A DNA stretch of 64,000 nucleotides from Monosporascus cannonballus (GCA_004154925.1 QJNS01000044.1:328624-392623), one strand, 5' to 3'. Shown: positions 53,253-64,000, counted from the first letter of the stretch. Notes: generated from the sequence alone by a model not told the origin. Numbers and translations are program-made.

Positions 53253-56200
53253 ATTACTTTTCTTTTTTAAATTATTAGTTTTAATAATATTATTATTTAT
53301 TTGATATAATGCATTGTGTATATCTGGTTACGTATATTTGCTAATAATTTACCGTTATATTATATTATAAATAATTATCGTAATAATTAATACGCATTAT
53401 ATTATGTAATTAAATTTGTTCCACCTAGTGTTATATTATAATTTATTTCTTAACCTTATTTTATTTACTTTATTCTCTTTTTTCTTTTGCGTTTATATTT
53501 TTATTTCTTTTATGTACGCATTTTATTTAATTTTCCGGTTTTTTATTTCGCCTTTTCCGTTTATTTTACGTATTATTTCCATTTGCCATATTTCTTTTTC
53601 GTAAGAAATTCCAAAAAAAAATAATATTTTAATATTAATAAGGATCAAGATTTTCTTTAACGTTATTTTTTCGATACCGATAATAATAAACCATATTATA
53701 TTTAAATAATATATCGATATTTTGATTACCGTATAATTTATGTTTAAATTCTGGGCACCTTAAATTGTATCGTAATTAATTATTATTATAAAATATTTCG
53801 TATAATACATAATTATTTTTAATATTATTAATATTATTGTTTGATTTCCGTTTAAATTTTCATTGTTTTTAAATATACCGCCTAAATAATTTCTTAATTC
53901 GGTACCAATAATTAGGAATTAATTAACGAATTCGAGAAAATTCGTATTATAAGTACTTAATACCAAGGTTTTAACGTAATTACGGTTAGTCGTCGACTCG
54001 ACGTCCTTTATAAAGCCGAATTCGCCCTTAATATAATTATTATTAAAAAACATCATGTTTTAATATAACGAAAATTAATTTTTAATCCTTTTTTATAATT
54101 GCGGAAATCCAATTTTCATACTATTTTATAAATTTACAAATTTAGCTTTTTTTGTTAATATTACGATTCTTTTTTTATTATTCCGTAATTAATTTCCGAC
54201 TAAACGTAATTTGATAATACCTTTATATATAAAACGATTTTCAAAAACTATTATGTTATTACGTTTCCCGTTTATAAACATTTTCCGCCCGTTTTTTAAC
54301 GTTTTAATAAAATTTTAATATTTATTAATAATTATAATTAAAAAAAGGTTTTATTTAGCAAAACTGTTACTAAATTTAAATACGTTAAACGTTTTAAAAA
54401 TAATATCTTATTTCCGATTAATAGCAAATTATATTCCGGTTATTTAGGCCTTATTTTTCGTAAAAAAATAAAATATTTTTAAATTCCTTCGGGATATTAT
54501 ATTTAATAAATTTAATAAGCGTATTTATTTTTTGCCATTATATATTTTCCGATTAGTTTCCGATATTTGTACATTAATTTCCATACTAAACGTATTAAAA
54601 ATTAATTAGTGCAAAACTTAATAATTAAACGTAAATATATATTTTCGAAATAAAATTTTAACTTTTTTTATATTACTTATAGGTTTTCGACCGGTATATA
54701 ATAAAATAAATATTTGCTAAAAACTTAAAAATAATTATATAGCTAAATAAAACTTTAACATTAATATTTTAATTTTATTAAAAATTATTTTTTATAATTC
54801 TTATAATTATTAGATAATTATTTTCCGATCGGGCTGTTATTACTTTACGGTTTTTAAGTTATTTTATTTTTTATATACGTATTTACCTTTTTTCTTATAA
54901 TATTATAATATCTTAAGTACGTATTTAAGGTATTTTCGGGTTTTTATATATTATATTTAACGGAATAATCTTCTTATTTAATTAAATATTTACCTTATTA
55001 CTAATTATTTCGATACTAAACGATATTTTGTATTATTTATTTTTCTTATTTCTTTATTAAATCCGGTAATATTATTTAAACCTTATCCGGTTTTCGGTTA
55101 TATTACGGTTTTAATAAAAATATAAAAATATATTATATATTTCTTAATATTTCGTAAAACATATTACTTTATAAGCTTAAAAACTTATTTACTTTTTAAT
55201 GGTAACCGAAATATAAATAAATATAAATTCTTTATTTTTTAATATAAACTGTTTAATGAAAAAAATTTACTTATTATTTTAATTAAAATTCTCTAAGCAT
55301 ATAACGTTAATTATAATATTTTTTAAAATTTAGCGTTATTTTTTCCTAATATTTATAAATTATTTAACGAATAACCGCCATTTTTCGAAATACTTTTTAA
55401 TTTCTTATATTTATGCTTTAAAGTTTTATAAGAAATATTTCATTATTTTTAAATGGTATTTATATAAGGTTTCGAACCAAAAACGGCCAGTAAACGCATT
55501 TTATATATTATTATATACGGATTTCGCATTTCGTAATAACTTTATTTAATTATTTTCATATTTATTAACGTAATTACGGAAATAATATTTTAAAACTTAA
55601 TAAATATATTCCGTTTAGTTATTGGTTTACGGATAATAAATAATTAATATTTGTTGTTTTACTTTTTACTTTTTATAGAATTCCGCTTAAAGTCAATTTG
55701 TAAATAATCTATTTTTATTGTTAATAATTCCGGCTAACATAGAAAATTTATATTTAATTTCGTCGTAAAATAATTAGGCTAATTCGGTTACGATTAAGGT
55801 TTTAATCATAAAAATAAATAATTTTAATTTCGTAAAACGGTTCATAATTACCAAAATTACGTTATATTTTAGCCGGTTTAAACCTAAGTTTTTAAAACAT
55901 TTCGTAATAAAATACAACGAAACTTTTTAAAAAATTATTTAAGTAACGATAAAAACTATAATTATTTATATAGTTTATAACGTAATGTTATTATGCCTTA
56001 ATAATTCGGATATTATTTATTATATTTTTGTAATAAAAAGCTTTGAGTATTAATTTTAATATATAAATATATTTTACATATTTTATTTTTAAATTATTAA
56101 AATATCAACTAATTAATTATTTCCGTAAAACGACTTATAACAAAATTAATAACATATTTCGATAATATAAAACCTTATTTATGTCTAAAAAATATCTTTT

Positions 56201-57780
56201 TTTTCTTTCAGCTTAATATTTAATTATTCGTATTAATTTTATAATATTTAAATCTTTGATTTATAACCTTTAAATCTGATCGTGAAATTGACGGAAAACT
56301 TTCGGCTATAATGCCATTTCGTTTTTGGTTAGTTTTTTCGCTAAGGAACGTAAAATATATTAATTATAAATAATAACTTTAATATTAATTTCGTTTTCCT
56401 TAAATTTTTTCGGAATTCGATCGTAATGCAGTCGTAATTTGCAATTATTATTATTTAATTGTTAAGCGTATTATTACTATAATTTATATTTGCATTATTA
56501 CTTTTAAACGATAAATTTGGCAAATATATAATTTCTTATTTTCCCTTTTTTTCGAAACTTTTTGTAATCGTATAATAAAGGTTTTTCACTTTTTTACGCG
56601 GATAATAATTACCTAAATTTCCGTTGCTTAAAATGTATTTACGAATTCTGTAATAAACGAATTTTGCATTATTTTTATAAGGCTCTTTTCCTTTTTATAA
56701 TATTTTAAATTACGTTATATATTTGCGACCGTTTTCCGTACGTTTTTCGGCATATTATTCGTAAATACGAATTTTTAAATAACATGAAAATTACGTTTTT
56801 ATACGCGATTCTTTTAATATATAATCCGGGCGTTTAAATAATTTATTTACCGGATTAATAGCGCCCGGTTAATATTAAATCTTAAAATCAAATTACGTAA
56901 AACGGTAAATTTATCGGTTAACTTTCTTTTAAGGTTACGCGTTAACGCCTTTATTATATCTTTTAACATTATATAATCGGTAAATATTAAAAAAAAAATT
57001 CCGTACCTTTAAAGTATTACTGTTAATATTTTAAATATTTTAAAATTAGTAATAATTTTTATTACCTTATAACTTATAGTCTTTCGATTGGATTTAATTT
57101 TTACGACCAATATACGATTAAACGTTAATATTTTCCGTATTTTTAAAAGAATATCCTTATTATAGTTTTTATCGAAATATTTATTTTAACATTAATATTT
57201 TTAATATTATCTTAATATCGAAAAGTAATTGCCGATTAAAAGGTATTTTTTAAATTTCGGAACGTGTTTTTATTTTTTCAGATTATCAGATTTTTATTAC
57301 TTTATTTTTACCTTACGTCCTTTTTAAAAGCCTAATAATAAGTTTAAAAATATACAAATAATAAACGATAAATTTCTAATAAAAATTCGCAAATCCTAAA
57401 AAGATTTAAATATTGTAAATTAATTTTGGCTTTGACCATATTTCGATAATATCTATCCGTTAATAATTTATTTCGAAACCGTTAATATTAATTATAAATT
57501 TTAAAAACTTTATTTTTTACCACAAGTGGTATTTAAACCTTTTAATAAATAATTAATATTATAATAACCGTTTGTAAACTAATGAAAAATATTTGGTATA
57601 TTTTTTTCTGCTATCAGAATAATTCATTATATTATTTAAATATATTATATATATATAATTCATTAATTTAATTAATATTTCATATGTATAAACTTAAAAC
57701 TTAATTAACACGTTACTAAGGCCAAATAATATAACAGTATATTTAAATTATTCGTATTACGTTTGGAAAACAGTTTTTTA

Positions 57781-57966
57781 TTAATCGCCTTTTTTAATTT
57801 TAATATAATAAATATTTTTAAAATTAATTTTCGAAAATATTTTAATTAATCTTAGATAATTTATTACTTTTAAGATTAAGGGTAAAAAATATCGATTTCT
57901 TATTATTACCCGATTTAATATTTTATAATTAACGTATAATCGAAAATTGCCGTCCTTTTTAAGCAT
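57781..57966 (-). pseudogene. Y3 reverse transcriptase core fragment
   Basis: 61 open codons: MLKKDGNFRLYVNYKILN, then NRYFLPLILKVINYL and FSKINFKNIYYIKIKKGD. It matches the N-terminal part of the Gypsy RT (LKKDGSLRLCVDYR-LN; NRYPLPLI-----L-----FSKIDL---Y---RIKEGD). Asp to Asn in FSKINFK and Cys to Tyr in LYV are RIP-type changes. The open frame starts with an internal Met and is only a stretch that happens to lack stops. Confidence 0.88.
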
Positions 57967-60156
57967 AAATAATACTAATACCTTTATATTTATTTTCGAA
58001 TAACGTATTCGGTTTATTTTTAGGTTTTTTTCGGATATATTTTTCGAATACCTTTTTTAAGTTTTCAAAATAAGACAAATTAGGCAGAATAAAGGCGTTT
58101 TCCTTGGGATCAAATTTGTTACATATTTTACCTTTAATAATTAAAATATTTTTTTCGTTATTTTTTCGGAATATATTTGCCGAAAGATTTTTAAATATAC
58201 AAGAAGGTTAATTATCCCTTATTTGTATTATTTTCCAAACTTCGAAATATTTAGTTTTTTGGCTAAATTTATTAAATTAACGGTATAAATTTATTTATTA
58301 TAAATTTGTTAAGTTTACGGTTTTTTATTGATTAATTGTTTATAATAATTCCAATATTTATTAATATATAATTAAATTTAATAAAAGTTTTATTTTATTT
58401 ATTCCGGGTTTAAATAATAAGAAATTAAACGTTTTCTAATTATAACGTATTATAAAATAAATTTACTTAAACTTTTATTTATTTCCGATATTATTAATTA
58501 TATTAACGGGAATTTCGTAAGCCCCATAATATTTAATATACGCGCCGTTAATGCCGATAAGATCCGGAATATCTACGGAAATTAATTAAAAATTAAGCGT
58601 TTTTGTTAATTTTCTGCTTATAGTATTTACTTATATTCCGGTATCTATATTTATTTATATTATTATATCTTTCGTATTTTTTAATAAAAGCCTTTTTTCT
58701 AAAAAGCGGTTTTATTTTAATCGTTTTATAGTTATTAACCGAAATAAATTAAACGTATACGTTTATTCCGGCTTTTTTTTAGGTTTACGTTAGGGAATTA
58801 ATTTAATCTATCGTTATATATTATGACGTTTTGTATGTCCTTCGGAAATCAATTTTCGTATAACCGAAATAATAAGGTTTTTATATTCTTTTGAATTTTA
58901 CAATTTACGTTTTTATAATCTGGTTTTTTAGAATTGTAATACTTAAATATGTTTTTATAAAAATTGAAGATATTAAATTATGTAAATTTATTCCGATCAG
59001 AATTAAATCGGTAATTATTTGCCTTCCGAATATAAAAACGCCCGTAATCCTTACTGCTTTTACGCGGTATTTTTAATTTGCTTTAAGAATTTTTTTTCCG
59101 AAAACGTAAAAATAAAATCGTTTATTCTTATTAATGTCTTTAGCGGAAAATAATCGGTTTTATTTTGCCTTCTTTTAAACGTTCTAATAATATTTTATTT
59201 TATTTATTATATTATTAATTTGTTTTAATTTAACCTTTTTTTGTAACAAAATATTTCGTAAGCTTAATATTAATTAATAACAATAATTAAAAATAAAGCG
59301 TTTATTATCCCGATTATTTTCCGTGTTAAAAATATTTATGAACTTTATTTTATAAATTAAGAACTTTTATTTAACATAAAAATCCAATAACGATTAATAG
59401 TATTATTATCATAATTCTATAAATTGTTTCCTATATTCTCTATTAAGAAAATTAAGATTTACGTTACTTTTCCTAATAAAACTTTACAAGTTTTTTATTT
59501 TCAATTATTTTTCATAATTAAAATAATTAAACGTAACGCAATATAATTATTAAATATTTATAATAAAATTATTTCGCCTTAATGTTTCAACATAAATTTC
59601 CGTAACAATTTTTATTTAATTTTCTTTTTTTAATCCACGCGCCTTTAAAAAATTTCGAACAATTATAACGCAATATTCGCTTATTACAGTTAGGTTTTTA
59701 GGACAATATCGTAATTAATTTAGAAAGTTTTAATTTTTTTAATTTATGCCATTATTTGTTATTCGGCTTATTATCGGAATAATTTCAAATATTATTCATT
59801 TTATTAAGGAATAATTTTTAAAATGTAATTATTATTACAAGGTTTAACTTTTCTTTATTTTGAATTCCGGAATATAATTGTTATATTACGCCCATTTTTC
59901 AACCGTTTAATTAATAATTATTAAAACGTATCATTATTATATATATAAAGTAATTCGGAATTTCGAAAACTATAATCCTTTATCCGTTAAAACTTTATTA
60001 TAGGTTTTTTCGCCTGTTTCCGTACCGTAATTAATCGTTCGTTAATTAGGTTCGAATCAGCGATCTTTTCGATTGATAACTTAAGTTTATTTTATAATCA
60101 GCAAATTTTATTTTTAATAATTATTATATTACTCTTTATAATAAAAATAAAAAAAA

Positions 60157-60362
60157 TATAAAATAATGGATAATTATAATTTAAATAAGGTAATTATCAA
60201 TTAATCGTAAAATAAATTCTAGAAAATAAATATATTAAATTATTTTTATCTGGCGTTTCCTATTAACTGCCAGGTAGTGGATTTATATTAGTAAGTGAGT
60301 CGGTGGCTAATCGATGGCTGGTCAACTACCAGCCTCATCCTCATAGAGGCTATATTCTCACA
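60157..60362 (-). repeat. Y3 5' LTR
   Basis: 206 bp; its last ~120 bases are the least mutated Y LTR sequence in the window, with intact TGTGAGAATA end on the coding strand. Confidence 0.88.
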
Positions 60363-60900
60363 CGTTTAACGATTATTGAAGAATTTTTATCAATAACGAC
60401 GGAATTATCCAAAATAATGGCATTATAATTTATTAAATCCAAAGAAGAAAACCCTTAATTTACCGCATTTTAATTAATAACGTCTATTTTATTTAAAACT
60501 TATACCTTAATTACGGACTTTAATTCCAAATAAATAAAGTTATTAAAATCGTTTAAAGATTAAAAAATACAATTAATAAATTTTGTACCTTAGGATTAAT
60601 AGTATTAACGTTAACGACATATACGGAAAAACGCACAGAAATTTCAGATAAAAGCTTTTCGATTTTTAGCCTTTTTTAATCCCGCAATATAACGATTAAT
60701 TGTGGAAATAAAGATTTTTATCTTATTATACAAACAGCCTTAATAAATATATTCCTTATAACCAAAAAATTTATTTATTATTTGGTGATTAAATTATTAT
60801 AAAAAAATAAAAAATTGTATTAAAATTCTTAAGTTTATTTAAATTAATTAAGGTAAATTATTATTTAAATTTACGAAAACGACATTTAGATATACCGGAA
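60363..60900 (+). mobile_element. X2 internal region, third part
   Basis: Aligns with X1 about 14320-14885 and continues the X2 sequence that stopped at 53046. Ends with cggaa, the target of the solo LTR. No gene is readable here; in X1 the same stretch is the region after integrase. Confidence 0.82.
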
Positions 60901-61272
60901 TGTGACGGCTAGGCGGTTTAACCAACTATTAAACCTTAAGTCGACGGGTTTATGTTGGCAGGAGTATCGTGGGAATCTGAGCAATAAATACAGTAATCTT
61001 GTTACGTCTCATAATACCAAGGGTGCCTTGGGTAACGATGTTATATTGCAAGCTGAAGCTATCTAAATTATGGAAATAATAAACGTATATATCTTAATCC
61101 CTTTATTATTGCTCATCTCTGCCTAGCAGAGCCCTGCTAAGCAGTTGCTCAGTGTTGCTCAATCGTGCTCAGTTGAGACCCGCTGAGCACTGATCACGTA
61201 ACCCTGAACTAGCGTAGCTTTGTGATCTTGGCTGGACCGTTTTCGCAGGCCCAGCTGACTTGGGTTGTAACA
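60901..61272 (-). repeat. V-family solo LTR
   Basis: 372 bp, TGTGACGGCT to TTGTAACA, with perfect target duplication CGGAA (60896-60900, 61273-61277). With the LTR and one CGGAA removed, the site reads tataccggaaaatatattaa, matching tataccgaaaaacatattaa in X1 (about 14869). A solo LTR arises when the two LTRs of an inserted element recombine. It is nearly free of RIP and is the best record of the V LTR. Confidence 0.95.
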
Positions 61273-61354
61273 CGGAAAATATATTAATAAATACGGAAAA
61301 ACTTGCCAGAAAAAAAGAAACCTTAAAAGTAAGACTTATGAAAAAAGGAGATCG
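61273..61354 (+). mobile_element. X2 internal region, last part with polypurine tract
   Basis: Matches X1 14880-14952 (aatacggaaaaactt shared). Ends gaaaaaaggagatcg; the purine run at 61340-61350 next to the 3' LTR is the X polypurine tract and confirms plus orientation. Confidence 0.85.
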
Positions 61355-61672
61355 TATTATGATCTAACGAATTATAGTTTCTAAAAACGGTTTGCTATAA
61401 CTTAACCACAAATGCGGAATGGGGCAGATTACGTAATAAATTACCAATTTAAAGGTGGTAAGCCAGTAAGCCGGATCACCATATATACGCTTATTAGTTC
61501 CATAGTCTAGATAGCACCAGCTTGCAATATAATATCGTTACCCAAGGCACCCTTGGTATTACGAGACGTAACAAGATTACTGTATCTATTGCTCAGATTC
61601 CCACGATACTCCTGCCAACATAAACCCGTACGACTAAGGTTTAATAGTTGGTTAAACCCCGTAGCCGTCACA
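61355..61672 (+). repeat. X2 3' LTR
   Basis: 318 bp, tattatgatc to GTCACA. Its right two thirds (61440-61672) are essentially unmutated, and it serves as reference for the X LTR. Composition returns to normal directly after it. The following bases make AATAC (61672-61676, the first A being also the last LTR base), the same as before the leftmost X LTR. Confidence 0.9.
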
Positions 61673-62619
61673 ATACGCATTTTTTTCGAGACTGTATATA
61701 GCTTCTTTTTTTGCTAAAAGCAGCCTATCAAAGAAGAGAAAAGTATCATAGGGAAAACGGGGGCTTAAAAGACTCTAATCAGACACCCTTAGTAAGCTTT
61801 ACTAGAGGCTATAAAAAGGACTTCGATCAGCTTTAATAGCTTGGGAACATCTTCTCTTCTTAAAGTTAGAGCTGTCAATATAGCCTCAATTTCTTCTGTG
61901 ACATTTATTTTCTATGATGTAATTATATTTTCGTTAAGTTTTTAGCGCCCATCTTTTTATTGGATTACTGGTCTGAATTTATAATCTGAGATAATGTATT
62001 TATTCCCAGCAGATATAGATGTTGGTAAAATGAAGTCCTCGCGTTTATGAGGTTGTGAATAGTAGTTATACGGACAACCCTAGAAATAGCCGAATGGTTC
62101 GAAGTTACTCACAGGCAAAGGCGTTCAACGAGGACAAGAAGTTAGTGACGACAACAGAATGTGCTTGCTGCGTTTATAGGATCTCCTGATGTTCATCTGG
62201 AGGCGATTTGCTGATGCTGTCTCTGTGTCCCCTGGCCTAGCGTGCCATCGTTCACAGCGGAGTTAAACTAGAGATTAATATCGTAAGAGAGTATCGAACT
62301 TGCATCCTCCTGTTTATCCAAGGACATATTCCGCGGCTTGAACTACAGGCGTTCCCCACCGTAATCTCTCTTCCCACGCAGGTGGTACGATGGAACAGGT
62401 ATACTCACGGATTGGCCCGAAAATCAGCAAGGACGTGGAGCCCACATGGCGCAAAGGTTATACGATCTGACATCTACCGGATCTCATGTAACGCTACTGA
62501 CCTCATTTATGCCGCTACCGCCTTACATTGGTACCTTATCAGCTCAATATATGCATAAACTAGTCTCAGCGGCCAAGTAAGGAACAGTGTCTGCGTGATA
62601 CTGCACTCCAATCAGGTCT
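61673..62619. other. Right flank, no gene recognised
   Basis: Normal composition. On the minus strand about 61790-61905 there is a 36-codon open stretch (EEIEAILTALTLRRED and so on) with helical, coding-like residues but no start codon and no recognisable family. A tRNA-like stretch near 62282-62357 was examined and rejected. Nothing else is seen. Confidence 0.55.
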
Positions 62620-62783
62620 TGTCAGATATAGGGGACATCAGTTGTGTTGTTGTATTCAGTTAAGTTGTAGGTGCTCTCGCACGCGTACAACTCTAAGTAG
62701 CTAAGCCACGGAACATATATGAGCCGATCAGTATGGGACCTTTCCGTATATGGGGAGCGCTCCGCACCCCCAGCGAGCTGACA
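62620..62783 (-). repeat. Z-family (Copia) solo LTR in the gene-type flank
   Basis: 164 bp, TGTCAGATAT to GCTGACA, with perfect target duplication GGTCT (62615-62619 and 62784-62788). It has the same landmarks as the Z LTRs (gatata-gggacatcagttg, acatatatg--ccgatcag, ccgtatatgggg-gc). It shows several differences from Z that are not RIP-type, so it comes from another Z-family copy or an older insertion. Strand is given as for Z. Confidence 0.93.
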
Positions 62784-62788
62784 GGTCT

Positions 62789-64000
62789 CCTTATTTAATT
62801 AAGCGTCACTAGGTTAAAAATATCCACCTTTTCTGGTTCCATATGCAGGGGTGATTGTATGCGTGGGGTGGCTCGTGGTTAGTGGCGGTGGAGTAGCAAT
62901 TACGTAATATCTGAACAATCATGTTTGCCAACCGCAGCCGTGAGGTGAGCTTCCTCATATCGGCCCAGTTGTCAGCAACAGGTTATAATCCTGCTTTCTG
63001 AATTGCCCCTCTTGCTTACGCTCGTTCACCGCCAGATGCTCGTCGGAGACTATCCCCACCTTGCTTGGCAAATAGACATGAGTACATTTTTGATATTTGA
63101 GCGGCTAGGGATGTATATGATTGACATAGCACGAGAGGGGTAAGTTACGAAATAACTGATATATAGACCCGCCACCGTTGCATTCGGTATGTAAGATTGA
63201 ACTCCAAGAAACATGTCGTATAATTATGACTCGGTCATAATACCTACCGACTCTGGTAAACGCTACAGTAGGAAAGGAGGATCGGCAACGCCGAAGCAAG
63301 TCACTGATAACGAAAGATAGTGTGTATCTTTAACGTAGCTTCATGGTCAGAAGGACGAAAAGATTTAGAGCTTTCTTACACCATATCACGACGTATTAAA
63401 CATTTTGTTATGATCAGTTACCGCGGTGAGTAACAGTAGGTCCCACAAGAAAAGGAGAGTTCGACGGCAATTACTGGCACTATGGCTAACCCGCAAAGTG
63501 AGAATCACAGGGCAGCTAGCATCTGCCTTGTAGGCAGAAATTAAAGACACTGGGCTGGGCTCCATGTGTTCCTCGACCGGTGCCGATCCCATGATGGCTT
63601 TGGAAAATCTAGGCGGCTCCTATGATTTTCGGCGGGGTCTATAGGCACGAAACTCGATGATGGACCCTTTGAAACTACAACTCTGGCTCTCTATGCTAAA
63701 ACAGGACAATGAGCGTGTAGATTAGAGATCTAACTAGCTATTTATCTAGGCGGCAGAGGCCTGTTATATATACACAACACTGACAAGGAGACATGTCACT
63801 GTACTTGTAGCTAAGATGACCCCCCCATCCGCGCTCCACCCCATCAACGCGCCACCCCACAACCGCGTTGCGCGTCGATCCACTTACTGATTTCTTTCCA
63901 TATAAAAAGCTTCTCAACAACGCTTTAAAAAATTGAAAAAATTATCTTCTTCTTCAGCAGAATCTGCGCTTTCGAACGATATGCAGCCCTCAGCTCAATT
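62789..64000. other. Right flank, no gene recognised
   Basis: Normal composition with only short overlapping ORFs (60-68 codons, minus strand) that lack recognisable domains. A gene starting beyond the window cannot be excluded. No repeats noticed. Confidence 0.55.

Larger units (their letters stand above)
53047..60362 (-). mobile_element. Y3 Ty3/Gypsy retrotransposon, full length, uninterrupted
   Basis: 7,316 bp with 206-bp LTRs (53047-53252, 60157-60362) and a perfect target duplication CGTTT (53042-53046 and 60363-60367) in X2. It is the only undisturbed Y copy besides Y1. Polypurine tract near 53255-53268 on the minus strand. RT core is on the minus strand. The right LTR is almost unmutated and gives the intact end TATTCTCACA. 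Confidence 0.93.
5141..61672. repeat. RIP-decayed AT-rich block of nested LTR retrotransposons
   Basis: About 56.5 kb of very AT-rich DNA. Recognisable retroelement frames carry many stop codons from CAA/CAG/CGA-to-TAA/TAG/TGA and TGG-to-TAG/TGA type changes, and remaining C or G residues are mostly in CpG. This is the pattern of repeat-induced point mutation, which in fungi targets duplicated DNA and favours CpA. The block breaks down into X (plus strand) and Y, V, Z and W (minus strand) LTR elements, listed separately. No intact gene is visible inside it. Confidence 0.93.

Noticed and set aside
53416..53604. 62-codon hydrophobic plus-strand ORF that looks like a membrane protein
   Set aside because: Antisense to Y3; Phe/Leu/Ile-rich peptides arise from T-rich RIP-mutated DNA.
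61790..61905. 36-codon coding-like minus-strand stretch EEIEAILTALTLRRED
   Set aside because: No start codon, no family recognised, too short to claim as a gene or exon.
62282..62357. tRNA-like stretch on the minus strand (TAGTTCAA-like D-arm and AAGTTCGATA-like T-arm)
   Set aside because: T-stem has two mismatches in five pairs, the anticodon stem pairs poorly and the acceptor ends do not pair. At best a degenerate relic.

Overview
The window looks like nuclear DNA of a filamentous ascomycete. It has a two-compartment structure: ordinary-composition DNA at both ends (1 to about 5,140 and 61,673 to 64,000) surrounds a roughly 56.5 kb AT-rich block. The block shows the mark of repeat-induced point mutation (RIP): C-to-T and G-to-A change on both strands, huge TpA content, stop codons scattered through every retroelement frame, and remaining cytosines mostly in CpG (acg, tcg). 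No species is claimed.

The left flank holds the only intact gene I can support, an intronless citrate-synthase-family enzyme on the minus strand (1551-2954, 467 aa, catalytic His276/His311/Asp406). The rest of both flanks has only short chance-like ORFs, plus a clean 164-bp solo LTR at 62620-62783 (5-bp duplication GGTCT).

The AT-rich block can be resolved almost entirely into LTR retrotransposons, which I label by family. X (Ty3/Gypsy, plus strand) forms the base layer: LTR - gag fragment - disturbed 6.0-8.8 kb segment - LTR - X1 internal - shared LTR - X2 internal - LTR. Y (Ty3/Gypsy, minus, ~7.3 kb, ~206-bp LTRs) is present three times: Y1 15229-22551 in the shared X LTR (duplication ATATT), Y2 26780-51763 in X2 (TATAA), Y3 53047-60362 in X2 (CGTTT). 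V (Ty3/Gypsy, minus, 6.7 kb, 372-bp LTRs) lies in Y2 at 29702-36404 (ATTAT). Z (Ty1/Copia, minus, 163-bp LTRs) lies in the right LTR of Y2 at 40638-51718. W (Ty3/Gypsy, minus, 190-bp LTRs) lies in Z at 44708-50287. A V-type solo LTR lies in X2 at 60901-61272 (CGGAA). Removing the insertions restores continuous X2 sequence that lines up with X1, so the nesting X2 > Y2 > Z > W (four levels) is supported by the sequence itself.

No element looks functional: reading frames are only recognisable as decayed gag zinc knuckles, reverse transcriptases and integrases. LTRs are often far less mutated than the internal regions, and decay weakens toward the right edge, where composition changes sharply at the end of the last LTR (61672). 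I found no new multi-gene system. The notable points are the fully resolvable nest, the tandem X array sharing an LTR with the same AATAC at both outer ends, related families sharing one half of their LTRs, and a citrate synthase paralogue close to heterochromatin-like DNA.
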